A DNA stretch of 64,000 bases from Gaiellasilicea sp963806955 (GTDB lineage: Bacteria; Actinomycetota; Thermoleophilia; Gaiellales; Gaiellaceae): contig CAWDZG010000002.1 in NCBI GenBank assembly GCA_963806955.1, forward strand, positions 1,364,001 through 1,428,000, given 5' to 3'. Position numbers and translations under genes: made by a program. The notes below the pieces were generated by a model that saw only the letters and a list, made by a program, of their open reading frames with translations, was not told the DNA's origin and ran no database searches. Shown in pieces: positions 40,192-50,337 of this stretch (position 1 is the stretch's first letter; each line of letters begins with the position of its first letter).

Positions 40192-40857
40192 ATGCCGATG
40201 CCGACGACGACGGTGCCGCGGACGAACCTGAACGATCGCGTCTACGAGACGCTGAAGGCACAGCTGGTCCGACGCGAGCTCGGGCCGGGGGAGAAGGTGA
40301 GCCTGCACGAGCTGGCGGCGTCGCTCGGCGTCTCGCGCAGCCCGGTGCACCACGCATTGACGCGGCTCGTCGCCGAGGGTCTGCTGATCGTGAAGTCGCG
40401 GCGCGGCTACTTCGTCACGCCCCTGACCGAGGCGGCGATCCTCGAGGGCTACGACGTCCGGCTCGCGCTCGAGCTGCAGGCGGCCGAGCGGGCCGTCGGC
40501 CACGTGGACGCCGAGGGTCTCGCCCGTTTTCGGGAGCTGCACGAGTCGACGGCCGCCGCCGTCTCGCACGCCGAGTGGGACACGGCCAACGCGGCCTTCC
40601 ACGAGCACCAGGTCGATCTCGCCGGCAACACGCTCCTCTCGCGCTTCTACCGGGATCTCTCGGTCAACCTGATGATGCAGGTGATCCGTGGCGGCAAGCT
40701 CGAAGGCGGCTCGTATCTCCCCAAGGAGCACGGCTCGATCGTCGGCGCCTACGAGGCCGGTGACCTGGGCGCGGCGCAGGAGGCGATCCGCGCCCACATC
40801 GCCACCGGCCGCCGGATCGCCCTCGACGCGATCGAGAGCACCGGCGGCGTCCTCTAG
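40192..40857 (+). CDS. GntR-family (FCD) transcriptional regulator
   Basis: The 221-residue protein has the N-terminal winged helix RVYETLKAQLVRRELGPGEK, LHELAASLGVSRSPVHHALT, RLVAEGLLIVKSRRGYFVTP and a C-terminal helical FCD effector domain with metal-ligand-like WDTANAAFHEHQVDLAGNTL and HGSIVGAYEAGDLGAAQEAI. FCD regulators sense small organic acids or amino acids. The start ATG 40192 lies 58 bases from divergent moaX. Regulon unknown. Confidence 0.88.
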   Translation: MPMPTTTVPRTNLNDRVYETLKAQLVRRELGPGEKVSLHELAASLGVSRSPVHHALTRLVAEGLLIVKSRRGYFVTPLTEAAILEGYDVRLALELQAAERAVGHVDAEGLARFRELHESTAAAVSHAEWDTANAAFHEHQVDLAGNTLLSRFYRDLSVNLMMQVIRGGKLEGGSYLPKEHGSIVGAYEAGDLGAAQEAIRAHIATGRRIALDAIESTGGVL

Positions 40858-41280
40858 GCGGCCGCGGCGCGGCCGACGGATCTCGGCCGGCGTCCCGTTG
40901 ACGAAGACCGTCGGCGCGCCGTGGCACCGGTGACTCTTCGAAGTAGGAGAGCACGGTCGAGCTGGTGAAGATGCCGAGCACGCGCAGCGGCTCGTCGCCG
41001 ATGTTGCGGATGCCGTGCGGGACCGACGCGGGCACGATCGCGACCTGCCCGGCGCGGAGGATCCTGCCGTCTCGTCGCCGACCGTCGCCTCGCCCTCGCC
41101 CCGGAGCACGAGCAGCGTCTCCTCGGCGCTGTCGGTGTGGGTGGCGAGCGGGCCGCCCGGCGCGAGCTCGAACAGGACCGCGGCGGTGCTGGCCGTGCCG
41201 ACGCCCTCGTGGAGCGGGAACGCGAACGCGAGCTCGCCCTGTCGGTCAGCTCGTGCTCGCCGGACGTCGAAGGTGATCAT
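40855..41280 (-). CDS. Cupin-domain protein, frameshifted
   Basis: From ATG 41280 the start reads TASTAAVLFELAPGGPLATH and SAEETLLVLRGEGEATVGDE, a cupin motif 1, then the frame must change near 41070 to continue as VAIVPASVPHGIRNIGDEPL with motif 2 and VLGIFTSSTVLSYFEESPVP. The 3' end is unclear: another reading holds HGAPTVFVNGTPAEI, a DsbA-like tail, so a second shift or a remnant is possible. Divergent from the TetR gene, with a palindrome between; possibly regulated by it. Small-molecule or metal binding is likely but unassigned. Confidence 0.65.
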
Positions 41281-41305
41281 CGAACGTCTCCTTTCGTTGA
41301 ACACT

Positions 41306-41346
41306 TGCGTGCAGTCAATATTAACGATACAGTACTGTGTAGTCAA
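41306..41346. promoter_or_regulatory. Candidate operator between cupin and TetR genes
   Basis: The intergenic region is AT-rich for this genome and holds a perfect 10-base palindrome ACAGTACTGT (41329-41338), preceded by AATATT. A direct repeat GTG(C/T)AGTCAA occurs near 41310 and 41337. Divergent TetR genes usually bind such sites to repress themselves and their neighbour. Assignment is inference. Confidence 0.45.
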
Positions 41347-41893
41347 ATGGCCAGGAAGTACGAGCTGAAGCAACGTGCGGAGCAGGTCGCGGAAACGCGG
41401 CAGCGGATCGTCGACGCGGCGGTCGAGCTGCACACGACGATCGGGCCGGCGCCGACCTCGCTCGCGGCCGTCGCCGAGTGGGCGGGCGTGCAACGGCACA
41501 CGCTCTACCGGCACTTCGCCGACCGCAACGCGCTCTTCGCCGCCTGCTCGGCGCACTGGCGCGGGCTGCATCCGTTCCCGGACTCCGACCGTTTCGACGG
41601 GGTCGAGGCCGCGCTCGCCGCGCTCTACGGGTGGTACGAGCAGAACGAGCACGACCTGGCGCTCTTTCGCCGCGACGCGGAGGTCGACGACGCGGTGGCC
41701 GCGATCATGGGCGAGGAGGAGCGGCAGCTGGCCGGCGCTGCGTGACGGACTGGCGCGCGGCGCGGGCAAGCGGCGGACGGCCGCGATCGGGCACGCACTC
41801 CGCTTCGAGACGTGGCGCTCGCTCGTCCGCGGCGAGGGGCTCTCCACCGCCGAGGCGGTTCGCGCGATGCTCCGCTTCGTCGAGAGCGTCTAG
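41347..41893 (+). CDS. TetR-family regulator, frameshifted
   Basis: The N-terminal domain is a TetR helix-turn-helix: RQRIVDAAVELHTTIGPAPT, SLAAVAEWAGVQRHTLYRHF then ADRNALFAACS. The ligand domain continues DRFDGVEAALAALYGWYEQN to EEERQLA. There the frame ends at TGA 41745, but the next frame gives a matching continuation LRDGLARGAGKRRTAAIGHA, LRFETWRSLVRGEGLSTAEA to 41893. One base is thus lost or gained near 41735. It probably represses the divergent cupin gene and itself. Confidence 0.8.
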
Positions 41894-41904
41894 CCTTACG
41901 CGCG

Positions 41905-43461
<1,557 letters not shown>

Positions 43462-43471
43462 GCGTGGCGCC

Positions 43472-43921
43472 CTAGACGCCCGCGATCCGCTCGAGCTCGT
43501 CCGCGACGGCCGCGACCGGCAGCCGGGTGTCGATCTCTGCGGTTGCACCGGCTCGCAGGAGCGGTTCGACCGTGGCCAGGTGTTCGAGGATCAAGGCCCG
43601 CTCGCCGACCGGCTTGCCGTAGTCGTTCGTCTCCCGAGTGGCGAGCCGTTCGAGGATCACGTTGACCGGCGCGCTGAGGAGGACGACGGCGTCGAACCGC
43701 GGGTAGAAGCCGCCCTGGTTCTCCACGCAACCCTGGATGAAGAGCGCCCCGCCGGTGTGTCCGTCCAGAAGCGCGTCGATCCGCTCCTCCCGCCAGCGCC
43801 CCTGCTGGTCGGTGAAGCCGCCGTAGTCCGTGTCGACCGCGCGGTGGCCGCGCCGTGCGAGCTCCGCCAGCACCGTGGACTTGCCGGTGCCGGACATACC
43901 GGTCACGAGGACGACGGTCAC
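43472..43921 (-). CDS. Small P-loop nucleotide kinase-like protein
   Basis: The 149-residue protein starts VTVVLVTGMSGTGKSTVLAE with a Walker A GMSGTGKST, followed by HRAVDTDYGGFTDQQGRWRE and FDAVVLLSAPVNVILERLAT. It resembles shikimate- or adenylylsulfate-kinase-like P-loop proteins without clear specificity. GTG 43921 overlaps the stop of the ABC permease (GTGA), making it the last gene of the transporter operon. Confidence 0.7.
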   Translation of the reverse strand: MTVVLVTGMSGTGKSTVLAELARRGHRAVDTDYGGFTDQQGRWREERIDALLDGHTGGALFIQGCVENQGGFYPRFDAVVLLSAPVNVILERLATRETNDYGKPVGERALILEHLATVEPLLRAGATAEIDTRLPVAAVADELERIAGV

Positions 43922-44703
43922 GCGCTGGCGCCGGAGTACCGTCGTAGCCCGAAACCCCACCACCAGCGGGTGACCGCGACGAGCACGATGCAGAAGCCGA
44001 CCGCGAGGGCTGCTGTCGACCAGCCGAGCCGGCCGGTCGCGGCCTCGGCCGGGACGGTGATCGCGAACGCGATCGGGATCAGGAAGGTGACGCCGAGCCG
44101 CAGCCAGATCGGATAGATCGAGACCGGCCAGCGCCCCGTCTGGTAGACCCCGTCGAAGAGCTCCATGATGCTCCAGACGTTGACGATCCAGAACGCGAGC
44201 GTCGCGATCGCGAGCCAGAAGCAGTAGATCGTGACCGCGCCGACCGCGAGCAGCGCGAGGAAGAGGAGCGCGTCGCCTGCGCTGACGGCGTGGTCGAGGC
44301 CGGAGAGCCCGTAGCCGAGCACGGCCGCGCCGGAGATTACGTCGACCGAGCGCCAGATCTGGACGTCGCGGATCGAGACGAGCACCTGCGAGTCCTCCGG
44401 CTTCGTCAGCGCGAAGTCGAGCTTGCCGTCGCGCACCTCCTCCATCAGCCGCTGCATGTTCGGCTGGATCGTCGTCCGGATCACACCGCCGAGCAGGATC
44501 TGGATCCCCATCACGACCAGCAGCTCCGACTCGTTCCAGCCGTTCAGCGCGTCCGTCTGCGCGTAGACGAGCTTCAGCACGACGATCGCGGTCACGACCG
44601 ACACCGCGGACTGGAGCAGCTGGATGAAGAAGTTCGCCCGGTACTGGAGCTCGTTCATCGAGCCGACCCGGAAGAAGATCCAGGCGAGCCGGAGCGCGCG
44701 CAT
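43918..44703 (-). CDS. ABC-2-type permease subunit
   Basis: The 261-residue membrane protein belongs to the ABC-2/DUF990-like permeases: AWIFFRVGSMNELQYRANFF, IQLLQSAVSVVTAIVVLKLV, LLVVMGIQILLGGVIRTTIQ, FALTKPEDSQVLVSIRDVQI, FWLAIATLAFWIVNVWSIME, with about six helices. ATG 44703 overlaps the preceding permease stop. With the adjacent permease and ATPase it forms an exporter whose cargo is unknown. Confidence 0.85.
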   Translation of the reverse strand: MRALRLAWIFFRVGSMNELQYRANFFIQLLQSAVSVVTAIVVLKLVYAQTDALNGWNESELLVVMGIQILLGGVIRTTIQPNMQRLMEEVRDGKLDFALTKPEDSQVLVSIRDVQIWRSVDVISGAAVLGYGLSGLDHAVSAGDALLFLALLAVGAVTIYCFWLAIATLAFWIVNVWSIMELFDGVYQTGRWPVSIYPIWLRLGVTFLIPIAFAITVPAEAATGRLGWSTAALAVGFCIVLVAVTRWWWGFGLRRYSGASA

Positions 44704-45536
44704 CAGTTCCCCACGGCCGAGTAGCGCCGCACGGCGAAGCGCCAGACGAACAGCGTCAGCCCCGTCAGGACGGCGATCCAGAAGGCCTGCATCGCGAGCC
44801 CGCCGAGCAGCTCGCCGGTCGAATAGTCGCCGACGAGCGACTGGATCGGGAAGTAGAAGGACCACTGGAAGGGCAGGAAGCCGGCGACGTCCTGCGCCCA
44901 CTGCGGCATGAACTCGAGCGGCACGAGCCGGCCGGAGAGCAGCAGCTCGAGCGCGATGAAGAGCTCGAAGATCGCGCTCACCCGCGTCGTCCAGAAGGTG
45001 ATCATCCCGAGCGTCGAGAGGAACATCGTCCGGATCAGGTAGGCGCCCCAGATCGCGACCGAGAAGACGCCGACCTCGAGCAGCGTCGGGTCCAGCGTCG
45101 GGTCGAAGACGAGCCAGAGCACGCCGGCGATTGGCAGCCAGAAGAGGATCGTCGGGAACTTCCAGCCCGCGAAGCCGGCGATGTCGTCGTGGAGGGGATG
45201 GATCGGCCGCAGCAGCGCCGCCGAGAGCTGGCCCTCGCGGATCCGCCACTCCCAGCCGTAGGGCGTGAAGACGATGTTCATGTTCCGGACGAGCGTCCAG
45301 ACGATGTAGTAGGCGGCGATCTGGCCCGTGGTCACGCCTTCGACGGCTCCGCCCTGCTGCTTGGAGATCGTCGTCCAGACGACGAGGTAGACGATCGGCT
45401 CGGCGAGCATCCCGACCAGCCAGAAGTAGGTCGCGGTCCGGTACTGGAACTCGCTCTGGATCTGCGTCCGGCCGCGCGTCAGGTAGTAGTCGAGGTACGA
45501 GCGGGCGCGGCCCGCTTCCGAGCTGACCGTGCTCAC
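44703..45536 (-). CDS. ABC-2-type permease subunit
   Basis: The 277-residue protein has six hydrophobic helices and reads YYLTRGRTQIQSEFQYRTAT, YFWLVGMLAEPIVYLVVWTT, EWRIREGQLSAALLRPIHPL, LLLSGRLVPLEFMPQWAQDV. These are typical of the daunorubicin/viologen-type ABC-2 permeases paired with a partner. GTG 45536 overlaps the ATPase stop by four bases, and its own stop overlaps the next permease start. Confidence 0.85.
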   Translation of the reverse strand: MSTVSSEAGRARSYLDYYLTRGRTQIQSEFQYRTATYFWLVGMLAEPIVYLVVWTTISKQQGGAVEGVTTGQIAAYYIVWTLVRNMNIVFTPYGWEWRIREGQLSAALLRPIHPLHDDIAGFAGWKFPTILFWLPIAGVLWLVFDPTLDPTLLEVGVFSVAIWGAYLIRTMFLSTLGMITFWTTRVSAIFELFIALELLLSGRLVPLEFMPQWAQDVAGFLPFQWSFYFPIQSLVGDYSTGELLGGLAMQAFWIAVLTGLTLFVWRFAVRRYSAVGN

Positions 45537-46516
45537 GCTGGCCGCTCCTGCGCGAAGACGAGCTCGATCACGTCCTCGATCGGCGGATCCTCGACCGTCA
45601 GGTCGGCGACGTCCTGCTCCGCGAGCAGGCGCGCGGTCACCCGCGCGATCTCCGCCCTCGGCACGCGCAGCTTGACGCGGCCGACGTCGCTCTCGACCAC
45701 TTCGCCGTAGCCGGAGAGGTCGGCAGTGCCGCCCGGCAGCTCCACGTCGATCGTCTTCCAGGCCGCGAAGCTTTCGCCGAGCCGCGCCAGCGGGCCGTCG
45801 AAGAGGATCTTGCCGTGGTGGATGACGATGACGCGCTTGCAGAGCGCCTCGATGTCGGCCATGTAGTGGCTCGTCAGCAGCACCGTCGCCTCGTAGCGCC
45901 GGTTGTACTCGGCGACGAAGGCGCGGATCCGCTTCTGCATCGTCACGTCGAGGCCGATCGTCGGCTCGTCGAGGAAGAGCACCTGGGGCCGGTGCAGGAG
46001 CGAGCCGACCACCTCCACCTTCATCCGCTCGCCGAGCGAGAGGTTCCGCACCGGCTTGCGGACGAGGTCGCCGACGTCGAGCAGCTCGATCAGCTCGTCG
46101 CGGAGCGGGACGAAGTCGGCGCGCTGGATCCGGTAGATCGCCCGGTTCAGCTCGAACGAGTCGAGCGCCGGCAGGTCCCACTGCAGCTGGTTCCGGTTCC
46201 CCATCACGAGCGTGATCCGGCGGAGGAAGTCGCGCTCACGCTTCGATGGCACGTGGCCGAGCACCCGCGCCTCGCCCGAGGTGGGGTAGAGCAGGCCGGA
46301 GAGCATCTTCAGCGTCGTCGTCTTGCCGGCGCCGTTCGGGCCGAGGAAGCCGACGACCTCGCCGGGGGCGATCTCGAAGTCGATCGCGTCGACGGCGCGC
46401 ACCTCGCGGTGCTGCCGCCGGACGAGGCTCCGCACCGCCGCGCGTAGGCCGGCCTCACGCTCGGGGACGAGGAACGTCTTGTTCAGCTGGGCGACTCGGA
46501 CGGCGGGCTCGCTCAC
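45533..46516 (-). CDS. ABC transporter ATPase (ABC-2 exporter)
   Basis: The 327-residue ATPase has Walker A VVGFLGPNGAGKTTTLKMLS, a Q loop LVMGNRNQLQWDLPALDS, signature RNLSLGERMKVEVVGSLLHR, Walker B QVLFLDEPTIGLDVTMQKRI and the H loop VLLTSHYMADIEALCKRVIV. The C-terminal extension (LRVPRAEIARVTARLLAEQD) is as in exporters of the YvfR/DrrA type. It is the first gene of ATPase-permease-permease-kinase, all overlapping. Confidence 0.92.
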   Translation of the reverse strand: MSEPAVRVAQLNKTFLVPEREAGLRAAVRSLVRRQHREVRAVDAIDFEIAPGEVVGFLGPNGAGKTTTLKMLSGLLYPTSGEARVLGHVPSKRERDFLRRITLVMGNRNQLQWDLPALDSFELNRAIYRIQRADFVPLRDELIELLDVGDLVRKPVRNLSLGERMKVEVVGSLLHRPQVLFLDEPTIGLDVTMQKRIRAFVAEYNRRYEATVLLTSHYMADIEALCKRVIVIHHGKILFDGPLARLGESFAAWKTIDVELPGGTADLSGYGEVVESDVGRVKLRVPRAEIARVTARLLAEQDVADLTVEDPPIEDVIELVFAQERPA

Positions 46517-46540
46517 CGGCAGAACCTAGATGATGCGCCG

Positions 46541-47549
46541 GTGCGCATCCTGCTCGTCTCCCAGATGTATCCCTCCGCGGCGGCGCCCGACTTCGGCGTC
46601 TTCGTGCAGGGGCTCGAGCGCGAGCTCGCCGCGCGGGGGCACGAGCTCGAGCGCGCCGTGCTCGATCGGCGCGGCGGCGGGAAGCTGCGTCACGTGCGGC
46701 TCGCGGCACGGGCTGTGCGGGCGGCGCGACGGTTCCGCCCGGACGTTGTCTACGCCCACTTCCTGTTCCCGACCGGCCTCGGCGCTCTGCTCGCTGCCCG
46801 CGCCGCCGGGGCGCCGCTCGTCGTCACCGCCCACGGCCAGGACGTCGCCAACCAGACCCAGTATCCGTTCGTCCGGCCGCCGAGTCGCCGCGTCGTCAAG
46901 GGCGCCGCCGCGGTGATCGCCGTCTCCGAGTGGCTGCGCGCGGAGCTGGAGCGCGTGCTGCCCGGCGCGCGCGGCAAGACCGACGTCGTCAACTGCGGCG
47001 TCGATCTCGAGCGCTTCCGCCCGCTCGACCGTGCCGCCGGCCCGCGTCCTGCCTTCCTCTGCGTCGGCTCGCTGATCGAGCGCAAGAACGTCGTCCGGCT
47101 CGCGGACGCGTTCGCCCGTCTCGGCGAGGGCACTCTGACGTTCGTCGGCGACGGGCCGCTGCGGCCGCAACTCGAGGGCCGCCCCGGCGTGACCGTCACC
47201 GGCTATGTGCCGCACGACGCGGTCCCCGGTCACCTCGCCGCGGCGGACGTGCTCTGCCAGCCCAGCCTCGTCGAGCCCTTCGGCCAGGCGTCGCTCGAGG
47301 CGCTCGCTTGTGCCCGAAGCGTCGTCGCGACGACGCATCGGTGGCCCGCCCGAGTTCGTGCCGGCGGGCGCGGGCGTGCTCGTCGACCCCGCCGACGAGG
47401 GCGCGCTCGCGGCCGCGCTACGCGAGGCGGCGGCGCTGCCGGTTCCCAACCCGGCCGCCCGCGCCGCGGCCGAGGCGCACGATGTCAGGCGGCAGGCGGC
47501 TCGGGTGGAGGCGATTCTCGAGCGAGCCGCTCGAGATCGGCCAGCCTGA
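46541..47549 (+). CDS. GT-B family 4 glycosyltransferase, one frameshift
   Basis: The protein starts MRILLVSQMYPSAAAPDFGV, with DVVYAHFLFPTGLGALLAAR, LVVTAHGQDVANQTQYPF, NCGVDLERFRPLDRAAGPRP, FLCVGSLIERKNVVRLADAF and PSLVEPFGQASLEALACARS with the E-x7-E motif. After SVVAT (about 47332) a one-base shift is needed to reach GGPPEFVPAGAGVLVDPADE to 47549. It transfers an activated sugar; the acceptor is unknown. GTG start is 24 bases from the divergent ATPase gene. Confidence 0.85.
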
Positions 47550-47721
47550 GCTCGACGAGCGGACGTACCTTGTCCTCGATCCCCGCCTCGCGTGCCGCCG
47601 CGAGCGCCTGCTCGTAGCTCTCCCGTGCCTTCTCGGGCGCGACGCCCTGTTTGAGCCGATTGTCGCCGGTCACGAGCAGCCGCTGGATCTTCGCTCTGGC
47701 CTCGTCACCCGGGGGGTTCAC
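47485..47721 (-). CDS. Small helical (TPR-like) hypothetical protein
   Basis: A 78-residue protein with helix pairs (AKIQRLLVTGDNRLKQGVAP, EKARESYEQALAAAREAGIE, VRPLVELRLADLERLARESP) resembling one or two tetratricopeptide units. It overlaps the 3' end of the convergent glycosyltransferase by 65 bases. Convergent overlap is not unusual here; coding status is moderate. Confidence 0.55.
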   Translation of the reverse strand: MNPPGDEARAKIQRLLVTGDNRLKQGVAPEKARESYEQALAAAREAGIEDKVRPLVELRLADLERLARESPPPEPPAA

Positions 47722-47762
47722 ATCCGTAGCCTAACGAGGCAATATGCCGTTGGGTCTATGGC

Positions 47763-48152
47763 ATGAGCAGAAGTCGCAACGGGGTCCCTGTACGGGTATT
47801 GATCGCGGACGACCACCGCCTATTCGCGGAGGCGCTCGAGGCCGTCCTCTCGACCGAGGAGCGGATCGAGGTCGTGGGCCGCGCGGCCGACGGCGGCGAG
47901 GCGGTGGCGCTCGCGCGGACGCTCGAGCCGGACGTGATCGCGCTCGACATCAGCATGCCCGTGCTCGACGGCTTCGAGGCTGCGGCACAGATCGAGCGCA
48001 TGTCCCATCCGCCCGCGATTCTGATGCTGACCGGCTCGAACGCGCCCGAGGACATGGAGCGGGCCCGCCGCGCCGGCGTCAAGGGCTACGTGACGAAGGA
48101 CGCGATCGCCGCCAAGCTCGTGGACGCGATCATCGCGGCTGCGGCGTCTTAG
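47763..48152 (+). CDS. Single-domain response regulator receiver
   Basis: A 129-residue receiver alone: RVLIADDHRLFAEALEAVLS with the acidic pair, EPDVIALDISMPVLDGFEAA with the phosphorylated Asp, ILMLTGSNAPEDMERARRAG with Ser/Thr, and VKGYVTKDAIAAKLVDAI with Lys. No output domain is fused, so it may act by protein contact or relay. It is followed 13 bases later by secG. Confidence 0.85.
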   Translation: MSRSRNGVPVRVLIADDHRLFAEALEAVLSTEERIEVVGRAADGGEAVALARTLEPDVIALDISMPVLDGFEAAAQIERMSHPPAILMLTGSNAPEDMERARRAGVKGYVTKDAIAAKLVDAIIAAAAS

Positions 48153-48165
48153 CTACCCTGAGCGC

Positions 48166-48387
48166 GTGCTTCCGGTCGCTGCCGTCTTCCAGGTTCTCGT
48201 CGCCGTCGGGCTCCTCAGCCTGATCCTGATGCACTCCGGCCGCGATGCCGGCCTCGGCGGCATGGGCTTCACGCCTGCGTCCCAGGGCGGCACGCACATC
48301 GTCGAGCGGAACCTGACGCGCCTGACCGTGGCCGTCGCGGTCGTGTTCTTCCTCAACAGCGTTCTTTTGTACCGGCTGCTCGCCTAG
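48166..48387 (+). CDS. secG: Preprotein translocase subunit SecG
   Basis: The 73-residue protein has two membrane helices (AAVFQVLVAVGLLSLILMHS and LTRLTVAVAVVFFLNSVLLY) with the SecG loop GGMGFTPASQGGTHIVERNL. SecG assists SecYE. GTG 48166. tRNA-Leu follows 24 bases later, a common neighbour in actinobacteria. Confidence 0.88.
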   Translation: MLPVAAVFQVLVAVGLLSLILMHSGRDAGLGGMGFTPASQGGTHIVERNLTRLTVAVAVVFFLNSVLLYRLLA

Positions 48388-48411
48388 AGGCGGCTACACT
48401 GACGCACCCCC

Positions 48412-48495
<84 letters not shown>

Positions 48496-48505
48496 TGCGG
48501 GAATC

Positions 48506-48540
48506 CGAAGGCGGGCCGAGTGCCCGCCTTCGTCGTTCCT
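48506..48540 (+). terminator. Terminator after tRNA-Leu
   Basis: Perfect 11-bp arms CGAAGGCGGGC (48506-48516) and GCCCGCCTTCG (48522-48532) with loop CGAGT, followed by TCGTTCCT. Confidence 0.75.
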
Positions 48541-48574
48541 TGACGCCGTCCGGAAGGATCTCTAGCCTTCGTCA

Positions 48575-48588
48575 CGAACACACGTTCG
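48575..48588. promoter_or_regulatory. SOS box (LexA operator)
   Basis: CGAACACACGTTCG fits CGAAC-N4-GTTCG, the actinobacterial/Gram-positive LexA box, 25 bases before the lexA start. It implies autorepression and induction by RecA-stimulated LexA cleavage. Confidence 0.85.
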
Positions 48589-48613
48589 ACCACTCGAAAC
48601 CCCGGAGGCTGAT

Positions 48614-49240
48614 GTGCTCACCGCACGGCAACAGGAGATCTGGCAGTTCCTCGTCGACTACGTCGACCGGCACGGCTATCCCCCGACCGTGCGCGAGATC
48701 GGGGAGGCGGTGGGGCTCGCCTCGCCGTCGACCGTGCACGCACACCTGGCCAACCTCGAGCGCGCCGGCCTGCTCCGGCGCGACCCGACCAAGCCGCGCG
48801 CGCTCGACCTGATCGGGCACCGGCGCGAGTCGCGCGCCGACGAGACCGCCGCGGAGCCCGCGAAGCTGCCGCTGCTCGGCCAGATCGCCGCCGGCGGGCC
48901 GCTGCTCGCCGAGCAGAACATCGAGGACGAGCTCGCCGTGCCGGGGCCGCTCGGCCGCAACGCCGACTTCCTGCTCCGGGTCAAGGGCGAGTCGATGATC
49001 GACGCCGGGATCCTCGACGGCGACATCCTCGTCGTCCAGCGCGCGCAGGATGCCCGCAACGGCGAGATCGTGGTCGCGCTCGCGGGCGACGACGAGTCCG
49101 CGGACGAGGCGACCGTGAAGACGTTCTACCGCGAGGCCGGCCGTGTCCGCCTGCAGCCCGAGAACGCGTCGATGGAGCCGATCTACGCCGACCACGTCCA
49201 GATCCTCGGCAAGGTCACCGGGGTCTTCCGGAGCTACTGA
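48614..49240 (+). CDS. lexA: SOS repressor LexA
   Basis: The 208-residue protein has the winged helix LTARQQEIWQFLVDYVDRHG, YPPTVREIGEAVGLASPSTV, HAHLANLERAGLLRRDPTKP, then the self-cleavage site in LLGQIAAGGPLLAEQN (Ala-Gly), catalytic Ser in LLRVKGESMIDAGILDGDIL and Lys in GDDESADEATVKTFYREAGR. Intact. GTG 48614 has GGAGG nearby. The following zinc-ribbon gene overlaps its stop. Confidence 0.95.
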   Translation: MLTARQQEIWQFLVDYVDRHGYPPTVREIGEAVGLASPSTVHAHLANLERAGLLRRDPTKPRALDLIGHRRESRADETAAEPAKLPLLGQIAAGGPLLAEQNIEDELAVPGPLGRNADFLLRVKGESMIDAGILDGDILVVQRAQDARNGEIVVALAGDDESADEATVKTFYREAGRVRLQPENASMEPIYADHVQILGKVTGVFRSY

Positions 49241-49429
49241 TGAGCGTCGCCGCCTTCAACCGCACGCTCGACCAGGAGCTGGCCGCGATCGCCCGCGGTG
49301 CGAGCTTCGAGTGTCTCGTCTGCGGCGAGTTCCTGCTCGCGCGGCCGCTTGCGCATGCGTGCCTCGAGTGCGGGACGTTGCTCTGCGCGGGGCTCGAAAT
49401 CCCGAAATCCGAGCTAGAATTCGTGGCGC

Positions 49430-49440
<11 letters not shown>
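49240..49440 (+). CDS. Small zinc-ribbon protein
   Basis: A 66-residue protein with SFECLVCGEFLLARPLAHAC and LECGTLLCAGLE: CxxC pairs forming a probable zinc ribbon. ATG overlaps the lexA stop (TGATGA), so it is co-translated with lexA and may respond to DNA damage. Its last codons overlap the rnpB 5' end. No named family. Confidence 0.65.
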
Positions 49441-49768
<328 letters not shown>

Positions 49769-50302
49769 GTGTTCGCGTACCTCCTCGCCGCACAAGGGCG
49801 GCCGGTCCCTCGAGACGAGCTTGCGGACGCGCTCTGGGGCGACGAGTTACCCGCGAAGTGGGAGAAGGCGCTCTCCGTTCTGGTGAGCAAGCTTCGAGCC
49901 CTTCTCAACGAGTGCGGCGTGGACGCCGCGACGTCGCTCACGAGCGTCTTCGGCTGCTACAAGCTGACGCTCCCCGCGGGCAGTTGGATCGACGTTGCGG
50001 CGGCCGCCGAGGCGGTGAGCGCGGCGGAGCGCGCGCTTGCGGCGGACGACCTGGATGGCGCGGTCAGCAATGCGTCGATCGCGGCATCCCTCGCACGCAC
50101 GACCTTCCTTCCGGGTGAGGATGGCCGCTGGGTCGACGAAGTGCGCGATGATCTGCGGGAGATCCTCGTCCGTGCGCTCGAGTACCTCGCCGAGGCAAAC
50201 CTCTCGCGCGACCCAGCAGCAGCCGCTCGCGCGGCAGACGAACTGATCGAGATCGAGCCGTTTCGCGAGCGGGGGTACCGGCTGCTCATGCATACAGGCC
50301 TG
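49769..50302 (+). pseudogene. Truncated BTAD/SARP-type regulator fragment
   Basis: The reading frame matches actinobacterial SARP-like proteins: FAYLLAAQGRPVPRDELADA, LWGDELPAKWEKALSVLVSK, LRALLNECGV (winged helix second half) and a BTAD domain with SWIDVAAAAEAVSAAERALA to IEIEPFRERGYRLLM. The first ~30 residues of the HTH and the C-terminal BTAD repeats are missing, and the frame runs on through a terminator to 50392. The homology starts exactly where rnpB ends, which suggests a rearrangement joined here. Probably not functional. Confidence 0.7.
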
Positions 50303-50307
50303 CTACC

Positions 50308-50333
50308 GAGAAGCCCCCGCGAGGGGGCTTCTC
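50308..50333. terminator. Strong hairpin at the convergent end of the SARP fragment and VOC gene
   Basis: Perfect 11-bp arms GAGAAGCCCCC and GGGGGCTTCTC with loop GCGA, five bases from the VOC stop at 50338. Confidence 0.8.
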
Positions 50334-50337
50334 CACG

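Noticed and set aside
40830..40930. Separate DsbA-like gene (HGAPTVFVNGTPAEI) at the cupin 3' end
   Set aside because: Too short and overlapping GntR; may be a frame-shifted tail, so not listed as a gene.
41740..41750. TGA in the TetR gene as a second selenocysteine codon
   Set aside because: The homologous continuation (LRDGLARGAGKRRTAAIG) is in a different frame, so a base indel explains it; no CxxC context.
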